Below, piece after piece: positions 45,476-55,100 of a DNA stretch of 64,000 nt. Location: positions 837,119-901,118 of the forward strand of contig NZ_VTOL01000001.1 in the NCBI RefSeq assembly GCF_009801115.1, given 5' to 3'. The position numbers and the translations under genes are program-made. Positions within the stretch are counted from its first letter, which is position 1. Each line of letters opens with the position of its first letter. The stretch is from Dyadobacter sp. 3J3 (GTDB lineage: Bacteria > Bacteroidota > Bacteroidia > Cytophagales > Spirosomataceae). Under the pieces are notes generated by a model. It was not told the origin of the DNA and did no database searches. It saw nothing but the letters and a program-made list of their open reading frames with translations.

Positions 45476-46717
45476 TTAATGTTCATGCCCACCACCTCCA
45501 TCACTTTTAAGGAGATGACTTTGAATATAATAAGCTCCTTTTAGAACAATTTTAGCATTTTTTTCCAAAACCTGTAAGGGAGTCACCTGAACATATCCCA
45601 GTTGGGTTGTCCCCGATTTTACTTCTATTCGCTGGAAATGATATAACTTTTCAACGCTCTCGTTTTTCTCCGGTTCCGCCTTTTCATCTTCCAAAACAAA
45701 AATAAATTCCCGGCCATCCGCTTTGATTACGGCATCGACGGGTAAGGCATTTACTTTGTTTTTACCAATATCAATAAGTGCATTTACATACATTCCAGGA
45801 ATCAGTATCTGCTTGTCGTTCAGTATGTCAGCATGAACGGCGACGGATTTCGTCTCATTCTCGAAGGCCTTTCCTACACTAAAAATCTTACCATGAATTT
45901 CTGCATTATCCTGATTTGTCAGGACAAAACGAACCGTTTGATCCGGTTTTACCTTTTGCAAATCCTTTTCATAAACGAGTAAATCTACATGCATTTTCGT
46001 ATTATCAACAATACTGAAAAGCGAATTTCCCGGCTGGACATTACTTCCGATCTTGATATTAACCTCCGTGATATAACCAGAAATTGGAGCCGTCACAGCA
46101 ACCGTTGATACAATATTCCCCGACCCGGATACATTGATATGCAGTATATTTAATTGTTTTTGAAGAGAATTGTAACGCGCCTTTTCGGTTTCAAAATCTG
46201 CCTTCGTTTTTTGAAAAGCCTTTTTCGCATTTACATTTTCGTCCGACAATGTTTTTTGTCTTTCAAATTCAGCAGCTAAAAACTCGGTATTGCTTTTTGA
46301 AATAAGAAAAGATTCCTGAAGTCTGGTAAATTCCGGACTTTCCAAGATAGCAATGGTTTGTCCGGCTTTAACGAACTCTCCTTCAATCACTCTGATCGAC
46401 TTAACAATACCCGCCATAAAAACAGAAACGTCTGCCTGATTTTGTGGAGGTAATTTGGTATACCCATTGGCATTGATTACTTCGCTCAAATTTTTACTTT
46501 CAAATGTTCCCAGTACAATATCGGAAGCGTCATATTGTGCCTGTGTAAGTGCTACTTCCTTATTTTCCGGTTCCTGGGTCTTTTCTTCAGTTTTAGGTTT
46601 TTCCCGTTCCTCCGTTTTTTCGTCAGAGGTATTTTTACAGGAAAACAGAAACTGCACTGCCAAAAATGCCAGCAAAATATTAAAATATATAATGGTTTTC
46701 CTTTTCATGATTTTCAA
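45476..46717 (-). CDS. RND efflux periplasmic adaptor lipoprotein (CzcB/CusB type)
   Basis: 413 residues. A signal peptide with a lipobox (FLFSC) places it as a lipoprotein; a second ATG at 46708 is an alternative start. An acidic/Lys/Glu-rich linker follows. The barrel-sandwich hybrid halves are split by a helical hairpin (about 125-190), then a beta-barrel domain (about 220-300). The His-containing tail (GGGGHEH) fits a metal-handling role. It bridges the pump and outer channel. The gene abuts the pump gene with no gap. Confidence 0.92.
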   Translation of the reverse strand: MKIMKRKTIIYFNILLAFLAVQFLFSCKNTSDEKTEEREKPKTEEKTQEPENKEVALTQAQYDASDIVLGTFESKNLSEVINANGYTKLPPQNQADVSVFMAGIVKSIRVIEGEFVKAGQTIAILESPEFTRLQESFLISKSNTEFLAAEFERQKTLSDENVNAKKAFQKTKADFETEKARYNSLQKQLNILHINVSGSGNIVSTVAVTAPISGYITEVNIKIGSNVQPGNSLFSIVDNTKMHVDLLVYEKDLQKVKPDQTVRFVLTNQDNAEIHGKIFSVGKAFENETKSVAVHADILNDKQILIPGMYVNALIDIGKNKVNALPVDAVIKADGREFIFVLEDEKAEPEKNESVEKLYHFQRIEVKSGTTQLGYVQVTPLQVLEKNAKIVLKGAYYIQSHLLKSDGGGGHEH

Positions 46718-49700
46718 CTATTGATTTAATAAATATTGCAGGCTCACAAAAGCCTGGTTGAAATCTGCAATCGCTTTCAGATAATTTATATCAATATCAA
46801 GCGCTGTCTGAATGCCCTGAAGGTATTCTACATAGGATATTTCACCACTCTGATAACTTTTGGAAGCATTGATAGAAATCGTCCGTGCGTTCGGAATAGC
46901 CGAAGTTTGGTAATATTCGATCAGCGATTGATAGGTATAAAGCTGAGTAAGCTGCTGCTGATATTGATTTTGAAGCTGCGACTGAAGATAGTCCAGATTT
47001 TTTTGTTGAAGCTGAATATTGGTTTCCGCAGCCCGGACTTTTGATCGGTAACTCTTTGAAAAAACCGGAATTGCAATACCAGCCTTAAAACCCTGAAAAC
47101 GCGGGACGCCATTATAATTAATATTCCGCCCGCTAATATCCTGGTTCCCGGTAAGCGACTGAATAAAGTATCCGGCTGTAAAATCTGGCATTAGCAACGC
47201 CTTTTCCAGGTTTTTGTTCGCTTTCGCAATCTCCACTTGCTGTAATGCATGAAGGAAAACGGGATTTTGATTGATGGTTAATGTATCAAATAAAGAACCA
47301 ATCGGTATGGCCGAAAACGCAGTATCACTTATGACAAAATCAGTTTTAAGATTACTAAGCAATCTGATTTTTGATTTTTCTACTGATATCAAACTTTCAT
47401 TTTGTTTAACCCGCTGCTGGATTTCCTGTTGTTTGGTAATCGCCGTTGTCTTTTCCAGCAAATTAGTTTCACCGGTTTGAAATCTCAGAGAGGCTGCTTT
47501 TACAAATTGGCCAAGAATACTATCCTGCTTTGTCAACGAATTATTCAGCTTTGTCAAATACAAAAGCGTCGACCAGTTTTGCCGGATTGAGAAGGTAATT
47601 TCCTTTTTAGATTGTTCCAGTTTGATCTGACTGCCTTTCAGATTACTGGTTAAAACTTCTTTCCGCGCTCCATATTGAAATGGGCTAAAAGTCTGGGAAA
47701 TTTCATAATTCTGGTCAAAAGCTTTGGTATTATACTGCCCGAGCATACCACCAATATTCGTTTTTGGAATATCAAAAGCAGTTCCTCTTAACTCAGATTG
47801 CATTTTTATTTCCAGTTCTCCCGCAGAAATAAGCTGATTGTTTCTCGATCCTAATTCAATTGCCTGTTGTAAAGTCAATTTAGGAACTGACTGCGCTTTG
47901 GTGTCAAATCCGATCAAAAACAAAATAATCACAGCGGCTATACCGGATTTCTTAATTTTTAAATTACTTTCGAGATACCAGTAAAGAATTGGTAAAACAA
48001 TCAACGTCAGCAGAGTAGCACTGATTAAACCGCCAATCACTACTGTTGCCAACGGTTTTTGCACTTCAGCACCGGCGCTTGTGCTTAACGCCATCGGGAG
48101 AAAACCGAGCGAGGCTACGGCCGCAGTCATCAATACAGGACGCAGACGCACACTTGTTCCTTCCTTAATCCGCTGCATGATATCTGATAATCCTTCGGAT
48201 TTCAGCTGATTGAAATAACCAATTAAAACAATTCCATTTAACACCGCAACACCAAACAACGCAATAAAACCAACACCAGCCGAAATACTGAAAGGCATAT
48301 TCCGAATCCACAAAGCAAATATGCCGCCGATCGCAGAAAAGGGAATAGCAGAAAAAATAAGCAGCGACTGGCTGACCGAGCGAAAAGTGAAAAACAGCAA
48401 TACAAAAATCAGAAGCAAAGCCACGGGAACCGCAACGGCCAAACGTTCATTCGCCTGGATCAGGTTTTGAAATTGTCCGCCATACGTTACATAATAACCA
48501 GCAGGAAGACTTAATTTTTGATCCAGTTTTTGTTGAATTTCTTCAATCACACTTTTTACATCACGGTCACGAACATTAAATCCGACCACAATTCTTCTCT
48601 TTCCATCTTCCCGGCTGATCTGCATCGGGCCGGGTTCATATGCAATATCGGCAACCTGTTCCAGCGGAATTTGACTGCCGGATGGAAGTGATACAAAAAG
48701 TGTTTTCAAATTAGAAATATCCTGCCGTTTTTCCTGGGCCAGTCGAACAACCATATCAAAACGTTTTTCACCTTCATAGACCACACCAGCCACTTCCCCG
48801 GCAAAACCGGTCCGGATCACCTTGTTAAGATCACCAACATTTAGTCCATATAAAGCCAGCTTATCCTTATTGTAACGAACCGTTATTTGCGGCAATCCGG
48901 CAACTCTTTCCGCTTTGGCTTCGGTAACACCTTTTACGTCCTGAATTATTTTCAAAACTTCATCGCCCTTGCTAACCAGCATTTCAAGATCTTCCCCAAA
49001 AATCTTCACGGCCACATCACTCCTCACACCTGTCATTAACTCGTTGAAACGCATTTGAATAGGCTGAGAAAACTCGGTAGTAGCGCCAGGAATTGCTTCC
49101 AGTGCTTCTGACATTTTGTCCATTAATTCTTCCTTCGTTTTCGCCGAAGTCCAGTCTTTTTTATCTTTCAAAATGATAATCATATCGCCTACTTCCATCG
49201 GCATCGGATCGGTCGGAATTTCGGAACTGCCAATTTTGGTCACGATCATTTTTACTTCCGGAAATTTGGCTTTCAGAATTTGTTCTGCTTTTGTAGTTGC
49301 TTCAATTTCCTGGGACAGTGAACTTCCGGGTGCAATGACCAGATTTGTAGCGATATCACCTTCGTCGAGCGTTGGAATAAATTCACCTCCCAGAGAGTTG
49401 AAAATGAAAGCCGAAATTGCCAGAAGAATCACAGCAACTGACAATACTAATCCTTTAAATCGTAATGATTGGGCTAGTAGCGGTTGATAAATTTGCTGAA
49501 TAAAATGAATGATCTTGTCACTGATATTGATTTTATGGCCCGTTTGTTTTTTCAAAACCAGCGCAGTCATCATGGGAATATAGGTAAGAGAAAGAATGAA
49601 CGCACCCAGGATTGCAAATGAAACCGTTTGTGCCATCGGACCAAACATTTTGCCTTCAATACCCACAAGTGCCAAAATCGGCAGGTATACAATCAGGATA

Positions 49701-51058
49701 ATAATTTCTCCAAAAGCAGCGCTGCTACGAATTTTCGCAGAAGCTTCGTAAATCTCCGCATCCATTTCCTGCGATGTTAATTTCCCTTTGACACTAATCT
49801 GCAACCTGTGAATAATCGATTCAACGATGATCACAGCGCCGTCAACAATCAGCCCAAAATCAATAGCACCAAGCGACATCAGATTTCCGGAAACACCAAA
49901 TAAATGCATCATACTGACTGCAAACAATAACGAAAGAGGAATAACCGAAGCCACAATTAAACCCGCCCGAAGATTTCCGATCAGTAGAATCAAGACAAAA
50001 ACGACAATTAAAGCACCTTCCAGAAGGTTTCTTTCAACCGTTCCAATGGCGCGGTTAACCAGTTTTGTCCGGTCAACAAAAGCTTCAATGGAAACACCTT
50101 TTGGCAAAGATTTCTTAATCTGTTCCATTTTTTCCTTGACCCACGAAACTACTTCGGCGCTGTTTTCGCCTTTCAGCATCATCACCATTCCGCTTACTTC
50201 TTCCCCTTTTCCATCTTTTGTTACGGCCCCATATCGAATACTACTGCCGATTTGAACGGTGGCAACATCACGGATTAAAATCGGGATTTCATTTTTTGTT
50301 TTGATTACGATTTTATTGATCGCATCAATCCCGTTGACCATTCCAATTCCACGGATAAAATAAGCGTATGGTTTTTTGTCAATGTAAGCGCCGCCGGTAT
50401 TTTCATTATTCAATTCCAGCGCATCCAGAATTTCGGCGATGGTAGTATTCATCGCTTTCAATTTATCCGGTTCTATCGCGATTTCGTATTGTTTCAGACT
50501 TCCGCCAAGGGTATTAACTTCTGCCACGCCTGGCGTTCCGATCAACTGCGGACGAATGATCCAATCCTGAATTGTTCTTAATTCCGTAGCTGAATATTGC
50601 TTTTCAAAACCTTTTTGAGGAAAAACTACATATTGATAAATCTCGCCGAGCCCGGTACTTATCGGCGCCAGTTCCGGGTTTCCCAAGCCTTTCGGAATTT
50701 TACTTTCTGCCTCTTTCAGACGTTCCGAAATCTGTGCGCGGGCCCAATATATATCCGCATTTTCTTCAAAAACAATCGTAACAACACTAAGTCCAAAGCG
50801 GCTTACCGATCTTAATTCTACAATTTTGGGAATTGATTTTACAGCCAGTTCGATCGGATAGGTAATAAATTGTTCAACTTCCTGCGTTGCCAGCGTGGGG
50901 GAAGTTGTAATGATCTGTACCTGATTATTGGTAATATCAGGCAGTGCATCAATGGGCAAATTGGTAAGTGAATAACTGCCAACAGCGATTAGTGCCAGCA
51001 TAAATAGCCCTATAATAAATTTATTATAGATACTGAAATGAATGATTTTATCTAACAT
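46718..51058 (-). CDS. czcA: CzcA-type heavy-metal RND pump fused to a TolC-like outer-membrane channel
   Basis: 1446 residues. Residues 1 to about 1040 are a complete HME-RND pump with 12 helices. The TM4 proton-relay motif DFGLIVDGAVIIVE (about 398-412) is the divalent-cation (Zn/Co/Cd/Ni) form rather than the Cu/Ag form. A hydrophobic stretch at about 1035-1052 ending in TKAQS looks like a built-in signal peptide. About 390 residues of a TolC/OEP family channel follow (LTLQQAIELG opening, coiled-coil repeats). In most bacteria these are two proteins. How one chain spans both membranes is unclear, and processing at the junction is likely. The ATG lies 94 bases after the stop of the upstream gene. 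Confidence 0.92.
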   Translation of the reverse strand: MLDKIIHFSIYNKFIIGLFMLALIAVGSYSLTNLPIDALPDITNNQVQIITTSPTLATQEVEQFITYPIELAVKSIPKIVELRSVSRFGLSVVTIVFEENADIYWARAQISERLKEAESKIPKGLGNPELAPISTGLGEIYQYVVFPQKGFEKQYSATELRTIQDWIIRPQLIGTPGVAEVNTLGGSLKQYEIAIEPDKLKAMNTTIAEILDALELNNENTGGAYIDKKPYAYFIRGIGMVNGIDAINKIVIKTKNEIPILIRDVATVQIGSSIRYGAVTKDGKGEEVSGMVMMLKGENSAEVVSWVKEKMEQIKKSLPKGVSIEAFVDRTKLVNRAIGTVERNLLEGALIVVFVLILLIGNLRAGLIVASVIPLSLLFAVSMMHLFGVSGNLMSLGAIDFGLIVDGAVIIVESIIHRLQISVKGKLTSQEMDAEIYEASAKIRSSAAFGEIIILIVYLPILALVGIEGKMFGPMAQTVSFAILGAFILSLTYIPMMTALVLKKQTGHKINISDKIIHFIQQIYQPLLAQSLRFKGLVLSVAVILLAISAFIFNSLGGEFIPTLDEGDIATNLVIAPGSSLSQEIEATTKAEQILKAKFPEVKMIVTKIGSSEIPTDPMPMEVGDMIIILKDKKDWTSAKTKEELMDKMSEALEAIPGATTEFSQPIQMRFNELMTGVRSDVAVKIFGEDLEMLVSKGDEVLKIIQDVKGVTEAKAERVAGLPQITVRYNKDKLALYGLNVGDLNKVIRTGFAGEVAGVVYEGEKRFDMVVRLAQEKRQDISNLKTLFVSLPSGSQIPLEQVADIAYEPGPMQISREDGKRRIVVGFNVRDRDVKSVIEEIQQKLDQKLSLPAGYYVTYGGQFQNLIQANERLAVAVPVALLLIFVLLFFTFRSVSQSLLIFSAIPFSAIGGIFALWIRNMPFSISAGVGFIALFGVAVLNGIVLIGYFNQLKSEGLSDIMQRIKEGTSVRLRPVLMTAAVASLGFLPMALSTSAGAEVQKPLATVVIGGLISATLLTLIVLPILYWYLESNLKIKKSGIAAVIILFLIGFDTKAQSVPKLTLQQAIELGSRNNQLISAGELEIKMQSELRGTAFDIPKTNIGGMLGQYNTKAFDQNYEISQTFSPFQYGARKEVLTSNLKGSQIKLEQSKKEITFSIRQNWSTLLYLTKLNNSLTKQDSILGQFVKAASLRFQTGETNLLEKTTAITKQQEIQQRVKQNESLISVEKSKIRLLSNLKTDFVISDTAFSAIPIGSLFDTLTINQNPVFLHALQQVEIAKANKNLEKALLMPDFTAGYFIQSLTGNQDISGRNINYNGVPRFQGFKAGIAIPVFSKSYRSKVRAAETNIQLQQKNLDYLQSQLQNQYQQQLTQLYTYQSLIEYYQTSAIPNARTISINASKSYQSGEISYVEYLQGIQTALDIDINYLKAIADFNQAFVSLQYLLNQ

Positions 51059-51152
51059 GAAAATTTAAATTGCCAAATAACAAACAGGCGAAATTTCTAC
51101 ATGAAACCCAATGGCTCAATAGCACAAAATTTTACCAAAAAATAAGATGTTA

Positions 51153-51473
51153 TCAGGCAATCTTCGGCGGCTGCCAAATGGAATAGGAAAGTTCCGGGCG
51201 GAAACAATCAGCGTAAACAGGAAAACTTACCGCAGCAAAAACAACTTTTGGAATCTTAATTGTTGCCACTGAATATTGAAAAAAAGTGGACGCTGCACAA
51301 CAGCTGCACGTACAAAAAGGCGTACAGGATTCCGTTTCATGCGAATGGTCCTTATGTTCCGCAGAAGCAGAAATTTTCAGCTCATCTTTCCCAATACATT
51401 CTAGCCCATCCCCGCACGGAAAGCACGATAATAGTAAAATGTAAAGACTTAATATGAGCTTGAATATTTTCAT
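51153..51473 (-). CDS. small secreted Cys-rich protein of a metal-efflux operon (DUF6660-like)
   Basis: 106 residues from ATG 51473. A signal peptide (about 1-18) is followed by CFPCGDGLEC, a His/Glu stretch (EHKDHSHETES) and a CTPFCTCSCC cluster. The terminal half is hydrophobic/aromatic and ends in IWQPPKIA. Proteins of this kind stand in front of CzcA/CusA genes in Bacteroidota and may bind metal in the periplasm. Function unproven. A -7 promoter motif lies only 6 bases before the start. Confidence 0.7.
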   Translation of the reverse strand: MKIFKLILSLYILLLSCFPCGDGLECIGKDELKISASAEHKDHSHETESCTPFCTCSCCAASTFFQYSVATIKIPKVVFAAVSFPVYADCFRPELSYSIWQPPKIA

Positions 51474-51479
51474 TGGGCG

Positions 51480-51487
51480 CAAAGATA
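51480..51487 (-). promoter_or_regulatory. -7 promoter motif of the metal-efflux operon
   Basis: On the minus strand this reads TATCTTTG, matching TAnnTTTG. A TTTG -33 candidate lies at 51514-51517 (26-nt spacing, long). The ATG at 51473 begins 6 bases after the motif, so the transcript would have almost no leader. Confidence 0.45.
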
Positions 51488-51543
51488 GGGAATGGGGGTT
51501 GATAAATCGAATTCAAATTTGGAATACTTATTTGAAATGTAAC

Positions 51544-51571
51544 AATAAGTTTCTAAATTTAGAAACTTATT
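51544..51571. promoter_or_regulatory. 28-bp perfect palindrome before the toxin-antitoxin genes
   Basis: The arms AATAAGTTTCTAAA and TTTAGAAACTTATT meet without a spacer. The site ends 19 bases before the toxin start and lies in the divergent gap with the metal operon. Antitoxins of this class repress their own promoter through such sites, so it is the expected operator. Confidence 0.65.
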
Positions 51572-51590
51572 ACTTTTTGCTAATAACAAT

Positions 51591-51932
51591 TTGCAATACT
51601 TTCACACACGATTCCTTGAAGAAGCAGATCATTTTCTGGCCAGCCTTAATAGAAAGGCAGTTCGAAAAATATTTTACAATATTGACCTTGCTCAACAAAC
51701 CAATGACCCCAGACTTTTTAAAAAGTTACAAGGTGATATTTGGGAATTCCGGACACGATTCGAAGGCCAACAGATCCGGCTTTTAGCATTTTGGGATAAA
51801 ACAAATGAAGCGACAACATTAGTTTTTGCCACGCACGGTTTGATCAAAAAAGTGGATAAAATGCCTACAGGCGAAATTCAAAGAGCAATTAAAATCAGAA
51901 CAAAATACTTTGAAAGTAAACTTAAAAAATAA
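51591..51932 (+). CDS. higB: HigB/Gp49-like toxin (RelE/ParE superfamily)
   Basis: 113 residues. The family pattern is clear: LEEADHFLASL near the start, LFKKLQGDIWEFRTRF with the basic core residues, IRLLAFWD, and VFATHGLIKKVDKMP. This is a Gp49-like mRNA interferase that would cleave ribosome-bound mRNA. The start is TTG at 51591; no ATG is in frame upstream without losing the family N-terminus. The antitoxin ATG follows 4 bases after the stop, in toxin-first (HigBA) order. Confidence 0.85.
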   Translation: MQYFHTRFLEEADHFLASLNRKAVRKIFYNIDLAQQTNDPRLFKKLQGDIWEFRTRFEGQQIRLLAFWDKTNEATTLVFATHGLIKKVDKMPTGEIQRAIKIRTKYFESKLKK

Positions 51933-51936
51933 CGTT

Positions 51937-52263
51937 ATGGCAGACAATGAAATGAAATCGTATTCGCTTGCCGAGATGAAGGATAAATACATCGGTAAAG
52001 CAGGAACATCAGAAAGAGAAGACTATGAATACGAACTAAGAATGGATGTTTTGGGACAAATGATTAAAGTTGCCCGCAAGGAACGAAATTTAACACAAGA
52101 GCAACTTGGGCAACTTGTTGGGGTTCAAAAAGCTCAGATTTCAAAGTTGGAAAGTAGTGTCAATAGTGCCACTATTGATACTATTTTAAAAGTTTTCAAA
52201 GCATTAAATGCGAATATATATTTTAGTATAACATTGGAAAATCAGCATTTAAAATTGGTTTGA
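51937..52263 (+). CDS. higA: XRE-family antitoxin (HigA-like)
   Basis: 108 residues from ATG 51937 (the frame is open from TTG 51910 but would overlap the toxin). An N-terminal acidic region of about 45 residues is followed by a helix-turn-helix (about 47-102: RKERNLTQEQLGQLVGVQKA then ISKLESSVNSATIDTI). It should neutralise the toxin and repress the operon at the upstream palindrome. Confidence 0.87.
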   Translation: MADNEMKSYSLAEMKDKYIGKAGTSEREDYEYELRMDVLGQMIKVARKERNLTQEQLGQLVGVQKAQISKLESSVNSATIDTILKVFKALNANIYFSITLENQHLKLV

Positions 52264-52284
52264 TAAGATTCCAAACTACACATT

Positions 52285-53865
52285 TCACTCGACGACCATC
52301 GTAACCACCGACCGCGCGGGCAAAATTACCTCATCTTTTATTTTTTGAACAGGATAAGATTTAAGATTATCGCCTTCCAGAGCACTGGTAATATATTTTG
52401 TCAAATTTGAGGATTTAATCGCATTGACAAGGTCAAGCTTTATGTGTTTTTCTGATGTTGAATAATTAATTGCAACAGCGACAACTTTACCTTTGTCACC
52501 CACGTAAGCTGAAAACATTACATTTTGTGCAGCTTCCAAATCGGTTATTTTATCACTTCGGTCAACAATTAATCTTTGCATCCCGGGACGAATAAAGAGA
52601 CTAAAATTGCCAAATGACCACAAACCTTTGGTTTGAAAATAGTCTCCGTCTGTGTGTTTTTCATTTGGTTTTAAAGCAATCAGAAAATAACGCGTGTCAA
52701 AATCCGGGCTTCCTGGTTCGTAAGAATTCCATAATTGCCAGGCAGAAGCATTTCCTACAACCAGATCATTGTGAATAACTTTGGCAAGAAACAGTGCACA
52801 ATCGATCGCTGAACGTTTTCCTTTTGTTCCTTCCCGAAATCCATCGGCTAACATGGAATATTCAGTTTGCCAAAATTTTACATCATATTTCCTTGCAGTA
52901 TCCGCGACATTTTTTCTGATTTGCACCAAACTGCTATCTCCATTTTCCGTAAAATAGCTATGCCCGCCAATGAAATCAGACATATTTTTCAGATTTCTCA
53001 CTTTCAGCTTGCTATCTTTTCCAAAAAAATTCTGAATCTGACGGTTGGCATTTCCTGAACCTGCGTATAAATAATTTAACATTCCGGCTTCCACAAGCAT
53101 GATTTTGGAAGAAAGTTTTTGTGCAGTTAAAGCACTGTCCAAAGCAATAGTCACTTTATAGATTTCTTCATTCTGCCACGAAGTTCCTTCCTGACTTGCC
53201 TGTCCGGGTTTATTCGACCAATCCCATTGCGGCTCGTTGACAGGACTGATGTAATTAAAATGTAAATTTTCTGTATCAAAATGTTTGATCACGTCCGCCA
53301 GAAAACCGGCATATGCACCGTATTGATCCGGTTTTAGATTTGATTTATAGTCTTTTTCTGTTTTGAAACCGCGGCCATTTTGAGTGAATTGTACCGGAGG
53401 CGTGTTTGAAAATGCGATCAGGTTTTCGACTCCATACTGTTTTGCTTTTTTGACAAACCATACATAGCCAGCTTGTTTATTCCAGTCATAGCTGCCATCC
53501 GGATTTTGAAATGATTCCACCCTTTTCCGAAAATCCTTGATTCCGCTACTATCGCCTTGCTCCGCTGTTCCTCCGCCTACGTTAAACCGCCATGCAGAAA
53601 GTCCTATACCTTTGGGATTACCCTTGTCGTCAAAAGATTTGCTAAAAAGCCATTCGGCAATTTGTTCCTTTTTCTGTTCCGGCCAATATTTTCCAATTCC
53701 TTCTGAAAACCAGCAACCGGCAGCTCCAAAATTTTCAATAACCTGCGCCCTATTTCCTGTATCAATTTTAAAAATAATGGGCTGTTCTTTTTCCTGTGCA
53801 GAAGATTTTAAGTCAAAAGCAAGAACCAGCGAAAACACGGATAAAACAGAAAAAGCAATCTTCAT
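52285..53865 (-). CDS. secreted glycoside hydrolase family 30-like enzyme
   Basis: 526 residues with a signal peptide (about 1-23, ending SSAQ). The catalytic barrel opens with IENFGAAGCWF. Acid/base Glu211 lies in NEPQWDW and nucleophile Glu335 in WQTEYSM, the two GH30 motifs, and a C-terminal beta-sandwich follows. Close family members are endo-beta-1,6-galactanases or beta-1,6-glucanases; the linkage here is not determined. The YgiC-like gene lies upstream on the same strand with a 17-base gap. Confidence 0.87.
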   Translation of the reverse strand: MKIAFSVLSVFSLVLAFDLKSSAQEKEQPIIFKIDTGNRAQVIENFGAAGCWFSEGIGKYWPEQKKEQIAEWLFSKSFDDKGNPKGIGLSAWRFNVGGGTAEQGDSSGIKDFRKRVESFQNPDGSYDWNKQAGYVWFVKKAKQYGVENLIAFSNTPPVQFTQNGRGFKTEKDYKSNLKPDQYGAYAGFLADVIKHFDTENLHFNYISPVNEPQWDWSNKPGQASQEGTSWQNEEIYKVTIALDSALTAQKLSSKIMLVEAGMLNYLYAGSGNANRQIQNFFGKDSKLKVRNLKNMSDFIGGHSYFTENGDSSLVQIRKNVADTARKYDVKFWQTEYSMLADGFREGTKGKRSAIDCALFLAKVIHNDLVVGNASAWQLWNSYEPGSPDFDTRYFLIALKPNEKHTDGDYFQTKGLWSFGNFSLFIRPGMQRLIVDRSDKITDLEAAQNVMFSAYVGDKGKVVAVAINYSTSEKHIKLDLVNAIKSSNLTKYITSALEGDNLKSYPVQKIKDEVILPARSVVTMVVE

Positions 53866-53882
53866 AATAAAATCAGAGCCAG

Positions 53883-55055
53883 TTACTCAACGATATGTCC
53901 TACAAACTGAGCGGTATTATCAAGTATTTTTCCGCCGCGCCGAAAACCTAAGGCGCAAGGCTCTCCCGCATAAAACACGCCTGCCTGATAAGAAAACCCC
54001 TCTTCATCCTTCGGGAACTCTACATATTCCTGATAAATCCTTTTCTGTCCATCATAGTCTCCATCCACTTTTTCAAGCACTTCCCCTCCCCTTTCAATGA
54101 TCGAAACATTGGCTCCTTCTCTTCCAAAAAGAACTTTACTAACCGATTTTTTATGTGGAATAACATATCGCTCCGTTTGCAGCAAAAGCGGATGATATGG
54201 AAATAAATCCCACAAAATTTTAAGAATATATTTTGATTGAAACAGTAAGGTATAAGCTGGATTAAGAATTACAGCCAACCGATTTTTAGCAATTTCTGTC
54301 AATAAAACCGTCAGTTCTGGTTCATCTCCTCCTATATATTCCCAGGGAACAAGTTTAAACCAAAAATCATAACGAACGAAATTTCCCGAGCCCGAGCTAT
54401 CCTGTTTAAAAACACCTTCTTTCGAAAATTCAACTTCTTCGATGTATGCAAAGTCAACATCAAAACCGGCCTCTTTGGCTGCTTCCGACAAAATATTCAC
54501 ATTCGTATCGTCTTCCGGAAAACCACGCATGGTTGAGAAAAGTATAGACGCGGTCAGGTCAGAATTGACTAGTTTTATGTACTGGAACTGTTTGACAAGT
54601 GTTTCATACAAAGTATTGAACTGATGAGAATCGTCCTCATTATTTGTCCGCAAATGCGCCCATTGCACCACTGCACTTTCTGGCAGACAAGTAGCAGTAT
54701 CAGCATTAAACTCTATCAATTTTACGGGTTGCCCGTCAAAACCTCCTGCAAGATCAAAACGACCGTAAAGATGTACATTCCGGTCTTCTTCCCATGAAAG
54801 TTTTACAAGCTCAACCAGATTAGGAGAAATCCCCATTTCATCAAAAAGCTGATTATCAATAGCATACTGACCTGCTTCAACAAACATATCATAAAGTGTT
54901 GCGGCGGCTTCGTAGTATTGGGTAGCGATATCTTCATTAACTACGACAACATCTTTTACCAGATAAGGCGTTGTATCCGTACCCAGCATCCAGTTCCAGC
55001 CTAATTTTTGAAGCGCACTTTCAGGAGTTTTTGGGAGAGACTTTAATTTTATCAT
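53883..55055 (-). CDS. glutathionylspermidine-synthase-like ATP-grasp protein (YgiC-like)
   Basis: 390 residues with the pre-ATP-grasp and ATP-grasp layout of the family: RNVHLYGRFDLAGG and KLIEFNADTATCLPESAV near the substrate site, then later LFGREGANV and DYDGQKRIYQEY. E. coli YgiC is a relative with no detected glutathionylspermidine activity, so peptide-ligase activity on an unknown acceptor is the safe reading. It follows a YgiB-like gene, as in enterobacteria, which is a conserved pairing. Confidence 0.85.
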   Translation of the reverse strand: MIKLKSLPKTPESALQKLGWNWMLGTDTTPYLVKDVVVVNEDIATQYYEAAATLYDMFVEAGQYAIDNQLFDEMGISPNLVELVKLSWEEDRNVHLYGRFDLAGGFDGQPVKLIEFNADTATCLPESAVVQWAHLRTNNEDDSHQFNTLYETLVKQFQYIKLVNSDLTASILFSTMRGFPEDDTNVNILSEAAKEAGFDVDFAYIEEVEFSKEGVFKQDSSGSGNFVRYDFWFKLVPWEYIGGDEPELTVLLTEIAKNRLAVILNPAYTLLFQSKYILKILWDLFPYHPLLLQTERYVIPHKKSVSKVLFGREGANVSIIERGGEVLEKVDGDYDGQKRIYQEYVEFPKDEEGFSYQAGVFYAGEPCALGFRRGGKILDNTAQFVGHIVE

Positions 55056-55100
55056 ATTATTAGCAAGATTAGGTTTTCAGATTTTTTTCAAAAACTGAAA

